A DNA stretch of 8,557 bases from Pseudolabrys sp. (GTDB lineage: Bacteria > Pseudomonadota > Alphaproteobacteria > Rhizobiales > Xanthobacteraceae): NCBI GenBank assembly GCA_026125925.1, contig JAHCKF010000130.1, forward strand, positions 1-8,557. The letters are read 5' to 3'. A program made the position numbers and the translations under genes. Below the pieces are notes generated by a model, which did no database searches, was not told the origin of the DNA, and saw only the letters and a list, made by a program, of their open reading frames with translations. Of the stretch, positions 1 through 5,587 are shown one piece after another (position 1 is the first letter of the stretch; each line of letters begins with the position of its first letter).

Positions 1-1566
1 GCCGCTCAGCGCCTGCGCGAGCTGTCTTACCGGCAGCGGCGACAGCAGCCGCAGCGCAATGACGCGAACCTTGCGTCCCGCTTCGCCGAGACGACGCGCC
101 GCTTCACGCGCGGCGCCGACGGTCGAGCCGAAGGCAAGGATCGCGGTGTCGCCCTCACCCGTCACCTCGCCCCAGCGCTCGCCGGCTTCGAACTCTCTGA
201 TCTTGCGCGCCCGCTTGTGGATCTGCGCGGCATGCATCGCCGCGCCGCTGGCCGGCAGACCGGCTTCGTTATGCGTCAGCCCTTCGGCGACCCATTCGCG
301 GTCCGGCGTGCCCGGCAGCGGCATCGGCGTGATCGCATCGCCGCCCGTGGCGTAGCGCTTGAACGGCTCGCCGGCCGCCGCGCCGTCGATCTTGCGCTTT
401 TGCGGTGCCGGCCGATCCGATACCGGATTAATCGATGCGGTCGCCTGGCCGAGCAACTGGTCGGACAGGACAATGACCGGCACCTGAAGGGACTCGGCGA
501 CATAGACGGCGTATTCGGTGGTGGCGGCGCAGTCGGCGACCGACAGCGGGGCCAGCACGACGCGCGGCGCATCGCCATGCGTGCCGTAGATCGCCAGATT
601 GAGATCGCTCTGCTCGGTCTTCGAGGCAATGCCCGTCGACGGCCCGGCGCGCATGACATCGACCAGGACGAACGGGATTTCCGCGGCGATCGCCAGACCG
701 AGGCTCTCGACCATCAGCGAGAAGCCCGGACCCGACGTCACCGTCATCGCCGGGACGCCGCCATAGGAGGCGCCGAGCGCCATATTGATCGAGGCGAGTT
801 CGTCCTCGCCCAGCACCAGCCGGCCACCGAGCTTGATGAGATGCGGCGCGAGCCATTCGACCAGATCGGTCGCCGGCGTGATCGGATAACAGCCGACGAA
901 GCGCACGCCGCCGCGCAGCGCACCGAGCGCCACCGCCTGATTGCCGCTGATCAGCCAACGTTGATCGTGGCCGGGCGGCGCGAGTTTCAGATCAAGCGCT
1001 AGTGTGGCCGCCGCCTGCGCGCCGGCCAGCGCCCGCGCCGTATTGGCGGCGGCGACGTCCCTGCCCTTCTCGCCGAAGATCGCCTCGACCGCACCGGCGA
1101 TATCGTCGTCCGGCAGGCCGCACAAAGTCGCGACGCAGCCCGCCGCGAACATGTTGACGCGCTTGCCGAGCAGCGCGCGATCGAGCTTGCTCTCGCCGGT
1201 GTCGGCCATGGCCAGCGGCACGACGCGGCCCTTCGACTTGGCGATGCCGGGCGGCACCGGACCGCTCGCCGGATCGGCGACGATGAGGCTGGTCTCGTCG
1301 AGCGGGATTTCGGCGGCGAACTGCTCGACCTTGTCCCAGTCGAGCGCGACGAAGACGTCGAAACGGTCGGGCTGCGCCTCGACCGGATCGGCGCCGATCT
1401 GCACGAGCGCCGCCGACTCGCCGCCGCGCACCTGCGCGCCGAACAGTTGCGTCATCATGCCGAAATAACCGGCGCGCGCCGCGGCGCGGAGGAACACGGC
1501 GCCAGCGCTCATGGCGCCGGAGCCGCCGCTTCCGGCAAAGACGACGGCGATGGAACGGCGCGGCAT
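1..1566 (-). CDS. korA: 2-oxoacid:acceptor (ferredoxin) oxidoreductase, fused gamma-alpha subunit (KorA-like), 3' end outside window
   Basis: The frame stays open for 522 codons from an ATG at 1566 and runs off the left edge, so the C-terminus is missing; fused family members are usually about 580-620 residues, so perhaps 60-100 are absent. Residues 1-190 form the gamma domain, with a glycine-rich GSGGSG loop near residue 12 and FGAQVRGGESA at 42-52. Residues about 203 onward form the alpha (pyrimidine-binding) domain, with GCYPITPATD at 225-234, GEDELASINMALGAS near 253-267, TSGPGFSLM at 277-285 and GPSTG at 308-312. Such enzymes, with a separate TPP/Fe-S beta subunit (KorB, expected just past the left edge), oxidatively decarboxylate a 2-oxoacid to its acyl-CoA and reduce ferredoxin in the cytoplasm. 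The substrate (2-oxoglutarate or another 2-oxoacid) cannot be decided here. GGAG eight bases before the ATG is the ribosome site. The upstream transporter stops 14 bases before the ATG, so the two are probably one operon. Confidence 0.93.
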   Translation of the reverse strand, partial: MPRRSIAVVFAGSGGSGAMSAGAVFLRAAARAGYFGMMTQLFGAQVRGGESAALVQIGADPVEAQPDRFDVFVALDWDKVEQFAAEIPLDETSLIVADPASGPVPPGIAKSKGRVVPLAMADTGESKLDRALLGKRVNMFAAGCVATLCGLPDDDIAGAVEAIFGEKGRDVAAANTARALAGAQAAATLALDLKLAPPGHDQRWLISGNQAVALGALRGGVRFVGCYPITPATDLVEWLAPHLIKLGGRLVLGEDELASINMALGASYGGVPAMTVTSGPGFSLMVESLGLAIAAEIPFVLVDVMRAGPSTGIASKTEQSDLNLAIYGTHGDAPRVVLAPLSVADCAATTEYAVYVAESLQVPVIVLSDQLLGQATASINPVSDRPAPQKRKIDGAAAGEPFKRYATGGDAITPMPLPGTPDREWVAEGLTHNEAGLPASGAAMHAAQIHKRARKIREFEAGERWGEVTGEGDTAILAFGSTVGAAREAARRLGEAGRKVRVIALRLLSPLPVRQLAQALSG

Positions 1567-1580
1567 GACGAAAACTCCGC

Positions 1581-3104
1581 TCAGACGTAGCCGAGCCAGC
1601 GCCAGTAGGTGGCGCCGAGCAGCATGACGAGGGCGAGCGCCACCACGGTCAGCACCAGGCCGGTGCGGACGAAGTCGCGCGCCGTGAAGGTGTCGGTGCC
1701 GTAGGCCACCATGTTCTGCGGCGCGTTCACCACCAGGATGAAGCCGAACGACACGACGAACTGCAGCAGCATGGTCATGCCGATGACGTTGATGCCCGGC
1801 GTCGCCACGCCCTTGAGCACGGCGATGACGATCGGGATCATCGCGGAGGCGAGCGCGGTGGCGCTGGCGAAGCCGAGATGGATCACCACCAGGAACAGGC
1901 TCATGGTGCCGAGGATGAACAGCGCCGTGGCGTTCTTCAGGCCGAATTCGAGAACGACGATATCGGCGAGCCAGGTCGCGGCCTTGGTCTGCAGCAGCGC
2001 CGTGCCGAGCGAGATGCCGATGCCGAACAGGATCACCGTGCCCCACGGGATCTTCGGCTGCGCCTCCTTCCAGGTCATGATGCCGATGCCGGGCATGAAC
2101 ATCAGCGCCACCGCGGTGATCGTCGTGGTCGAGGTGTCGAACCGGTGCAGCACGCCTTCGGTCGCCCAGAAGGCGATCAGGGTCAGCGAGATGACGAGCA
2201 GCTTCTTCTCCGAAGCCTTCATCGGCCCGAGATCGGCCAGCGACTTCCCGATGCCTTCCTGCCCGCCGGGCACCGACGTGACTTCCGGCTTCATCATGCG
2301 CGTCATGATGAAATAGAGCGCGATCGACATGGCGATGCCGAACGGCGCCGCGGCGACCAGCCATTCGAGCCAGGTGATGGTCTGGTTGAAGGCCTTCTCG
2401 ATGAAGCCGATGGCGATCATGTTCTGCGCCGCCGCGGTCTTGATGCCGACGTTCCAGATACTGGCGGTCTGCACCGTCACCAGCATCAGCATGGCGGCGA
2501 AGCTGCTGGTGCGGCTGACGCCGAAGGCGGCGATCATGCCGAGCGTGATCGGCACCAGACAGGCGACGCGCGCCGTGGTCGACGGCACCATGAAGGCGAT
2601 GACGATGCCGACCAGGATGGTGCCGATGACCACGTTGCGGGTCTCGGTGCCGACACGCGAGAGAATGTTGAGCGCGATGCGCTTGTCGAGGCCGGTCTGC
2701 GTCATGGCCGCGGCGAGAAACAGCGCGGCGGCGACCAGCACCAGGCCGGTCGTGGTGAAGCCGCTGAAGGCGAGCGTCAGCGCCGCGCTGGTGCCCATCA
2801 GGACTTTCGGATTGGCGATGCTCGGGGCGAGGCCGAGCAGGAACGCCATGAGCGCCGCGATGACGATGGCGGACACTGCGTAGTCAATGGCTTCGGTCAT
2901 CCAGACGATGACGGCGAAGGCAAGAATGGCGAGCATGCGATGCCCGGCGACCGGCAAACCGGCCGGCGTCGGCAGCAGGAGCACGACGATCAGAGCGGCG
3001 ACGGCGGCGATCAGCCCCCAGTTCGACGCCAACCAGGTGCGTTCGCTTTTCGGTGAACTCGTCGCGGGCGTTGCGACCACTTGCAGGGCAGGCTGGGTCG
3101 ACAT
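1581..3104 (-). CDS. DASS/SLC13-family organic-anion (di/tricarboxylate) transporter
   Basis: The protein is a 507-residue inner-membrane permease with a cytoplasmic N-tail of about 28 residues followed by many hydrophobic segments. It shows the two-fold repeat of the family: VPSTTARVACLVPI at 173-186 and HLGFASATALASAMIPI at 409-425. The C-terminal signature-like stretch SFGFILVVNAPQNMVAYGT lies at 452-470. In characterised DASS proteins the two S-N-T motifs bind substrate carboxylates and Na+; here they read S-T-T (175-177) and S-A-T (414-416). As I recall, the second form is typical of the CitT/DiT exchanger branch, so antiport of dicarboxylates or citrate is plausible but unproven. An ATG 21 codons upstream (3167) is possible, but GAGGG five bases before the ATG at 3104 supports the start given; the upstream ATG lies inside a FixK box. 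It heads a two-gene unit with the downstream oxidoreductase, which suggests import of an organic acid that feeds that enzyme. Low-oxygen control through the box at 3167-3180 is likely. Confidence 0.9.
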   Translation of the reverse strand: MSTQPALQVVATPATSSPKSERTWLASNWGLIAAVAALIVVLLLPTPAGLPVAGHRMLAILAFAVIVWMTEAIDYAVSAIVIAALMAFLLGLAPSIANPKVLMGTSAALTLAFSGFTTTGLVLVAAALFLAAAMTQTGLDKRIALNILSRVGTETRNVVIGTILVGIVIAFMVPSTTARVACLVPITLGMIAAFGVSRTSSFAAMLMLVTVQTASIWNVGIKTAAAQNMIAIGFIEKAFNQTITWLEWLVAAAPFGIAMSIALYFIMTRMMKPEVTSVPGGQEGIGKSLADLGPMKASEKKLLVISLTLIAFWATEGVLHRFDTSTTTITAVALMFMPGIGIMTWKEAQPKIPWGTVILFGIGISLGTALLQTKAATWLADIVVLEFGLKNATALFILGTMSLFLVVIHLGFASATALASAMIPIVIAVLKGVATPGINVIGMTMLLQFVVSFGFILVVNAPQNMVAYGTDTFTARDFVRTGLVLTVVALALVMLLGATYWRWLGYV

Positions 3105-3166
3105 GATATCCCTCTGGGCCAGGTTTCTCCCGAGACGAATATTCGGCGCAACGTGCGGTAGCGCCA

Positions 3167-3180
3167 TTGACGAAAGTCAA
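3167..3180 (-). promoter_or_regulatory. FixK/FNR box upstream of the transporter-korA operon
   Basis: The site reads TTGACGAAAGTCAA, a perfect TTGA-N6-TCAA with symmetric TTGAC/GTCAA arms. Its centre is about 69 bases before the transporter ATG (3104). For a class II FNR-type promoter (box at -41.5) transcription would start near 3132, and the -10 hexamer would fall at 3139-3144. The minus strand there reads GAATAT, an AT-rich patch in GC-rich surroundings. The regulator encoded at 4757-5437 has the recognition helix expected to read this sequence. Binding is inferred, not shown. Confidence 0.8.
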
Positions 3181-3206
3181 GTTGCGGAGGCTTTTGCGGT
3201 GCCTGG

Positions 3207-3230
3207 CGTTTCGCTTTGCAGCGCGAAACG
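3207..3230. repeat. Perfect 8-bp inverted repeat upstream of the transporter promoter
   Basis: CGTTTCGC at 3207-3214 is matched by GCGAAACG at 3223-3230, with an 8-base spacer. It lies between the probable hsp20 terminator and the FixK box of the transporter, about 27 bases upstream of that box. It could be an operator for a second, substrate-responsive regulator, or a second hairpin helping to end hsp20 transcription. It has no T-run, and the sequence does not decide between these. Confidence 0.45.
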
Positions 3231-3233
3231 ACG

Positions 3234-3264
3234 AAGGCGCGACCGAGGATCCCGGGCGCGCCTT
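3234..3264 (-). terminator. Probable hairpin terminator of hsp20
   Basis: AAGGCGCG (3234-3241) pairs with CGCGCCTT (3257-3264). After one mismatch the stem continues for three more pairs, leaving a 7-base loop. The hairpin begins about 18 bases after the hsp20 stop, where an intrinsic terminator would sit. Read on the minus strand, the stem is followed by a broken T-poor tail (CGTCGTTTCG), so termination may be incomplete and some read-through into the transporter operon is possible. Confidence 0.5.
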
Positions 3265-3281
3265 TGTGCTTGGCCGTCCGC

Positions 3282-3755
3282 TCAGCCGGCGGCTTTGACT
3301 TCGACCTTCTTGGCTTGCGCCGGTACGGGCTTGGGCACCGTCACCTTGAGCACGCCCTTGGCGAGACTAGCCTTGATGGCGTCGGCATCGACGCCGGCCG
3401 GCAATTCGAGCGTGCGCTCGAACGAACCATAGCTGCGCTCGACTAGGCGGTAATTCTTGTCCTTCTGCTCCTTCTCGGCGGTCTTCTCGCCGCGAATGGT
3501 CAGGACATTGTCGGCGACGTTGATCTGCACGTCCTTCTCTTCGAGGCCCGGCAGTTCGGCGGTGATTTCGATTTCCTTATCGGTCTCGCTGACATCGACG
3601 CTCGGCGTCAGCATGCCGCCATTGCCGGCCGCATGCGGTGCGAGGCTCGGCAAGCCGCGCGAGAAGTCCTCGAACAGGCGGTCGATCTCGCGCTGCAATG
3701 AGCCGAACGGACTGGCAACCGAACGATTGGTCGGAAGAAGGGAACGAAAGGCCAT
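3282..3755 (-). CDS. Hsp20/alpha-crystallin small heat-shock protein
   Basis: The protein is a 157-residue cytoplasmic ATP-independent holdase that binds unfolding proteins, normally as large oligomers. Residues 1-48 are the variable N-terminal arm (RLFEDF near 26-31). The alpha-crystallin domain spans about 50-142, including PSVDVSETDKEIEITAELPG and the family hallmark A-S-L-A-K-G-V-L-K-V at 129-138. A short tail holds V-E-V (152-154 region), a likely version of the C-terminal I-x-I/V docking motif. Length is normal for bacterial Hsp20 class A proteins. An ATG four codons upstream (3767) is open, but GGAGG five bases before the ATG at 3755 favours the shorter form. A FixK box lies 87 bases upstream, and no ROSE-type thermometer motif or RpoH-like promoter was seen. 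Expression is therefore more likely tied to low oxygen than to heat, which is an inference. Confidence 0.93.
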   Translation of the reverse strand: MAFRSLLPTNRSVASPFGSLQREIDRLFEDFSRGLPSLAPHAAGNGGMLTPSVDVSETDKEIEITAELPGLEEKDVQINVADNVLTIRGEKTAEKEQKDKNYRLVERSYGSFERTLELPAGVDADAIKASLAKGVLKVTVPKPVPAQAKKVEVKAAG

Positions 3756-3782
3756 GGACGCCTCCATCGGTTACGGGGATAG

Positions 3783-3799
3783 CCGTCGCGCCGCGACGG
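3783..3799. repeat. Near-perfect palindrome in the hsp20 promoter/5' leader
   Basis: CCGTCGCG (3783-3790) and CGCGACGG (3792-3799) are perfect inverted arms around one central base. If transcription starts near 3800, as the upstream FixK box predicts, this sits at the very 5' end of the hsp20 message. There, with a few central bases unpaired, it could fold into a stable hairpin. It could instead be a DNA operator. It does not pair visibly with the GGAGG ribosome site, so it is not an obvious thermosensor. Confidence 0.45.
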
Positions 3800-3834
3800 T
3801 TGTGCTATTTGCTCCCCGCGACCGGCGCGGCGCC

Positions 3835-3848
3835 TTGACCAGAATCAA
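3835..3848 (-). promoter_or_regulatory. FixK/FNR box upstream of hsp20
   Basis: The site reads TTGACCAGAATCAA, a perfect TTGA-N6-TCAA. Its centre is about 87 bases before the hsp20 ATG, in the 106-base gap after the CBS-BON stop codon. A class II arrangement would place the transcription start near 3800 and the -10 hexamer at 3807-3812. The minus strand there reads GCAAAT, a modest match in an otherwise GC-rich stretch. Assignment to hsp20 rests on orientation and spacing. Confidence 0.75.
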
Positions 3849-3861
3849 AGCGCGGAGCGCC

Positions 3862-4599
3862 TCAATGGCGCGCCGTCTCGCTGGCAGCGTCCGGCGCATC
3901 GAATGTCATACCGGTCGATGGATCGATCCAGGCCATATGGTCTTTCACCGCCTTGACCCCGGGAACATTCTCGCAGACGACGCGCAAGGCTTCGCGCTGA
4001 CGCTCGTCGGTGATGACGCCGAACAGTTCCACGACGCCGTCCCGCACCACCACATCCATGGCGGCGATCGGCGTCCAATGCTGCTTTTCCATTTCGGCCA
4101 TTAATTGCGAACGGATGGCGCCGTCATCCTGCGGCGACTGCGGTTCCGGCGTGACCCGTGCCATGCTCACCATCGCCCGCATGAGGTTGGAACGGGTGAC
4201 AATGCCGACCAGCATCGAGCCGGCCATCACCGGCACGCGCTTGATCCGGTACTTTTCCATCAGTTCAATGACGTCCTCGAGCGAGGCGTTCTCGTCGACG
4301 GTCTGAACATCGACGGTCATGACTTCGCTGACGCGGCTGCCATGCGTATGCGCATATTCCTCCGCCACCTTGCCGGGGCCCATGATGAACTCGAGCCAGC
4401 GCGAGCGGCGCTTTTCGGTCTGAGTCTCGCGGCGGCGCAAGAAATCGCCTTCCGATACGACGCCGACCAGATTGTGATTCTTGTCGACCACCGGCAGCCC
4501 GCTGATGCGGTGTTGGAGCATCAGCCGCGCGGCCTGAAGTACGGTGGCCTCGGGTTCGATCGTGACCACGTCACGGGTCATGACATCGCTGGCGTGCAT
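3862..4599 (-). CDS. CBS-domain pair protein with C-terminal BON domain
   Basis: The protein is 245 residues, soluble, with no signal peptide or membrane segment. CBS domain 1 spans about 1-58 (DVMTRDVVTIEPEATVLQAA, then RISGLPVVDKNHNLVGVVSEGDFL). A charged arginine-rich linker follows at 55-90. CBS domain 2 spans about 91-145 (SEVMTVDVQTVDENASLEDV, then RIKRVPVMAGSMLVGIVTRSNL). A BON domain spans about 160-228 and ends in NVPGVKAVKDHMAWIDP. CBS pairs generally bind adenosyl nucleotides, and BON domains are thought to bind lipid or surfaces. The cellular partner is unknown, and the combination is common in rhizobial genomes as an uncharacterised stress-associated protein. The ATG at 4599 has AAGGAG eight bases upstream and is preferred over the ATG ten codons earlier (4629). 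A FixK box 64 bases upstream suggests induction at low oxygen. No strong terminator follows, so partial co-transcription with hsp20 is possible. Confidence 0.92.
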   Translation of the reverse strand: MHASDVMTRDVVTIEPEATVLQAARLMLQHRISGLPVVDKNHNLVGVVSEGDFLRRRETQTEKRRSRWLEFIMGPGKVAEEYAHTHGSRVSEVMTVDVQTVDENASLEDVIELMEKYRIKRVPVMAGSMLVGIVTRSNLMRAMVSMARVTPEPQSPQDDGAIRSQLMAEMEKQHWTPIAAMDVVVRDGVVELFGVITDERQREALRVVCENVPGVKAVKDHMAWIDPSTGMTFDAPDAASETARH

Positions 4600-4655
4600 C
4601 GTCGTGTCTCCTTCGGATTGCCGCAGCATTCCAGCACCGCGGCGGGGGTACCATG

Positions 4656-4669
4656 TTGATCGAAGTCAA
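4656..4669 (-). promoter_or_regulatory. FixK/FNR box upstream of the CBS-BON gene
   Basis: The site reads TTGATCGAAGTCAA, a perfect TTGA-N6-TCAA. Its centre is about 64 bases before the ATG at 4599. A class II promoter would start near 4621 with its -10 hexamer at 4628-4633. The minus strand there reads TGGAAT, four of six matches to TATAAT. The box lies just beyond the fixK terminator (4681-4710), so it serves the CBS-BON gene independently of fixK transcription. Confidence 0.82.
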
Positions 4670-4680
4670 TCGTGGCGCAC

Positions 4681-4710
4681 AAACAAAAGCCCCGGCTGAA
4701 CGGCCGGGGC
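4681..4710 (-). terminator. Strong intrinsic terminator of the fixK-type gene
   Basis: GCCCCGGC (4703-4710 read in reverse) and GCCGGGGC (4689-4696 read in reverse) form a perfect 8-bp GC-rich stem with a 6-base loop. On the minus strand it is followed directly by TTTTGTTT (4688-4681). It begins 47 bases after the regulator's stop codon. This is the clearest terminator in the window and separates fixK from the CBS-BON promoter. Confidence 0.87.
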
Positions 4711-4756
4711 AGTACGGGGGGAGGAAACGTGATGGTGAACTTGAAGCTGCCGGAGA

Positions 4757-5437
4757 TCAGCCGTTCAGGCGGTTGAGCGCGGCCTGGTTGCGCAGCACGA
4801 TGCGGCGCGAGGTCGGCACCGCGATCGCGGCCGAGTTCTCCAGTTGCGTCAGGGTCCGCGACACGGTTTCGATCGTAAGACCGAGATAGTCGGCGATATC
4901 CTGGCGCGACATCGGCAGTTCGACCGCTTCGGTGCAGCGCGCGCGCTGCGCCATTTCGAGCAGGAAACCGGCGACACGCTCCTGCGCGGTCTTGATCAGC
5001 AGCATGGTGTGATCCTGGGCGCGCTGCAGTTCGGTCGCGGCGAGCGTCCAGAGCTGACGGGCAACGTCGGGGCTGCGGGTCGCCAGCGACACCAGCGACG
5101 AACGCTTGATCAGCATAATCTTGCAATCGACGATCGCTTCGGCCGAGAAGCTGTGATGCTCGCCGACCTCGAGGCCGAACACGTCGCCGGGCAGACAGAA
5201 GGCGCCGATCTGGCGGCGGCCGTCGTTGAGCACGCGGTAGGTGCGCACCGCGCCGCTGACGATCTTGTAGAGATACTCGGCCGGCTCGTTCTCACCGTAG
5301 ATTTCGGCGTTGCGGGCGAACGGCATCACCGCGCCCATGAACTCGATGGTTTCGCCGGTGCCGTTGGCAATGTGCGGCTGCGACGCGGTGGCGGGATGGG
5401 GCTGCGACTTCCGGACGGTCAGGGTCTGGGTGTGCAT
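4757..5437 (-). CDS. fixK: FixK-type CRP/FNR family transcriptional regulator
   Basis: The protein is a 226-residue dimeric DNA-binding activator. A poorly conserved tail of about 30 residues is followed by a cyclic-nucleotide-binding-like beta-roll (about 35-120, with GDVFGLEVG at 84-92). Next come a long dimerisation helix (about 122-162) and a winged helix-turn-helix (about 172-220). The recognition helix TIETVSRTL carries E190, S193 and R194, equivalent to the E-x-x-S-R of FNR that reads TTGA. Cysteines occur only at 81, 105 and 168, so the N-terminal Fe-S cluster of FNR/FnrN is absent. Oxygen control must come from FixLJ, as for FixK. At the start of the HTH the protein reads LPMSRQDIADYLG, with serine where, by my recollection, Bradyrhizobium FixK2 has the redox-sensitive cysteine 183. 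GAGG nine bases before the ATG is the ribosome site. The gene diverges from fixLJ and is closed by a strong terminator. No FixK box precedes it, so direct autoregulation is not evident. Confidence 0.9.
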   Translation of the reverse strand: MHTQTLTVRKSQPHPATASQPHIANGTGETIEFMGAVMPFARNAEIYGENEPAEYLYKIVSGAVRTYRVLNDGRRQIGAFCLPGDVFGLEVGEHHSFSAEAIVDCKIMLIKRSSLVSLATRSPDVARQLWTLAATELQRAQDHTMLLIKTAQERVAGFLLEMAQRARCTEAVELPMSRQDIADYLGLTIETVSRTLTQLENSAAIAVPTSRRIVLRNQAALNRLNG

Positions 5438-5527
5438 GGTTTCGATCCTCGCTCAGGGCAGCTTCAGCGCCCGGTTGAATGTCATTGTGGTACCGGTGTC
5501 GCGAGCGCCCCGAAATTCAGATAATCT

Positions 5528-5545
5528 CCATAGGGGTTTTACCGG
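5528..5545 (-). promoter_or_regulatory. Candidate FixJ-binding site in the fixK promoter
   Basis: On the minus strand this reads CCGGTAAAACCCCTATGG, about 91-108 bases before the fixK ATG. The core GTAAAACCCCTA resembles the GTAATTCCCCTA-like element I recall from the FixJ-activated fixK promoter of Sinorhizobium meliloti. FixJ sites lie around -69 to -44, so transcription would start near 5475-5480, leaving a leader of roughly 40 bases. The match is from memory and rests on one sequence, so this is a candidate only. The same 150-base gap must also hold the fixL promoter, for which no clear -35/-10 pair was seen. Confidence 0.4.
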
Positions 5546-5587
5546 AGGCACCCGCCCTCTCCCGGGGGCCGGGTTCGAGTCGAACAA

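Noticed and set aside
217..1002. 261-codon plus-strand open frame
   Set aside because: It lies opposite the oxidoreductase gene, whose minus-strand frame carries clear family motifs throughout; the plus translation is Arg/Asp/His-rich noise.
1878..3056. 392-codon plus-strand open frame
   Set aside because: It is antisense to the transporter, is a low-complexity R/H/D/G-rich translation typical of a shadow frame in GC-rich DNA, and has no ribosome site or recognisable domain.
3850..3860. Possible terminator of the CBS-BON gene (GCGC-GGA-GCGC then TTTGATT on the minus strand)
   Set aside because: The stem has only four pairs with a three-base loop, and its T-rich tail is part of the hsp20 FixK box. 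It is too weak to call.
5480..5495. FixK box before fixK itself (TTGAATGTCATTG)
   Set aside because: The second half-site does not match TCAA at N6 spacing.
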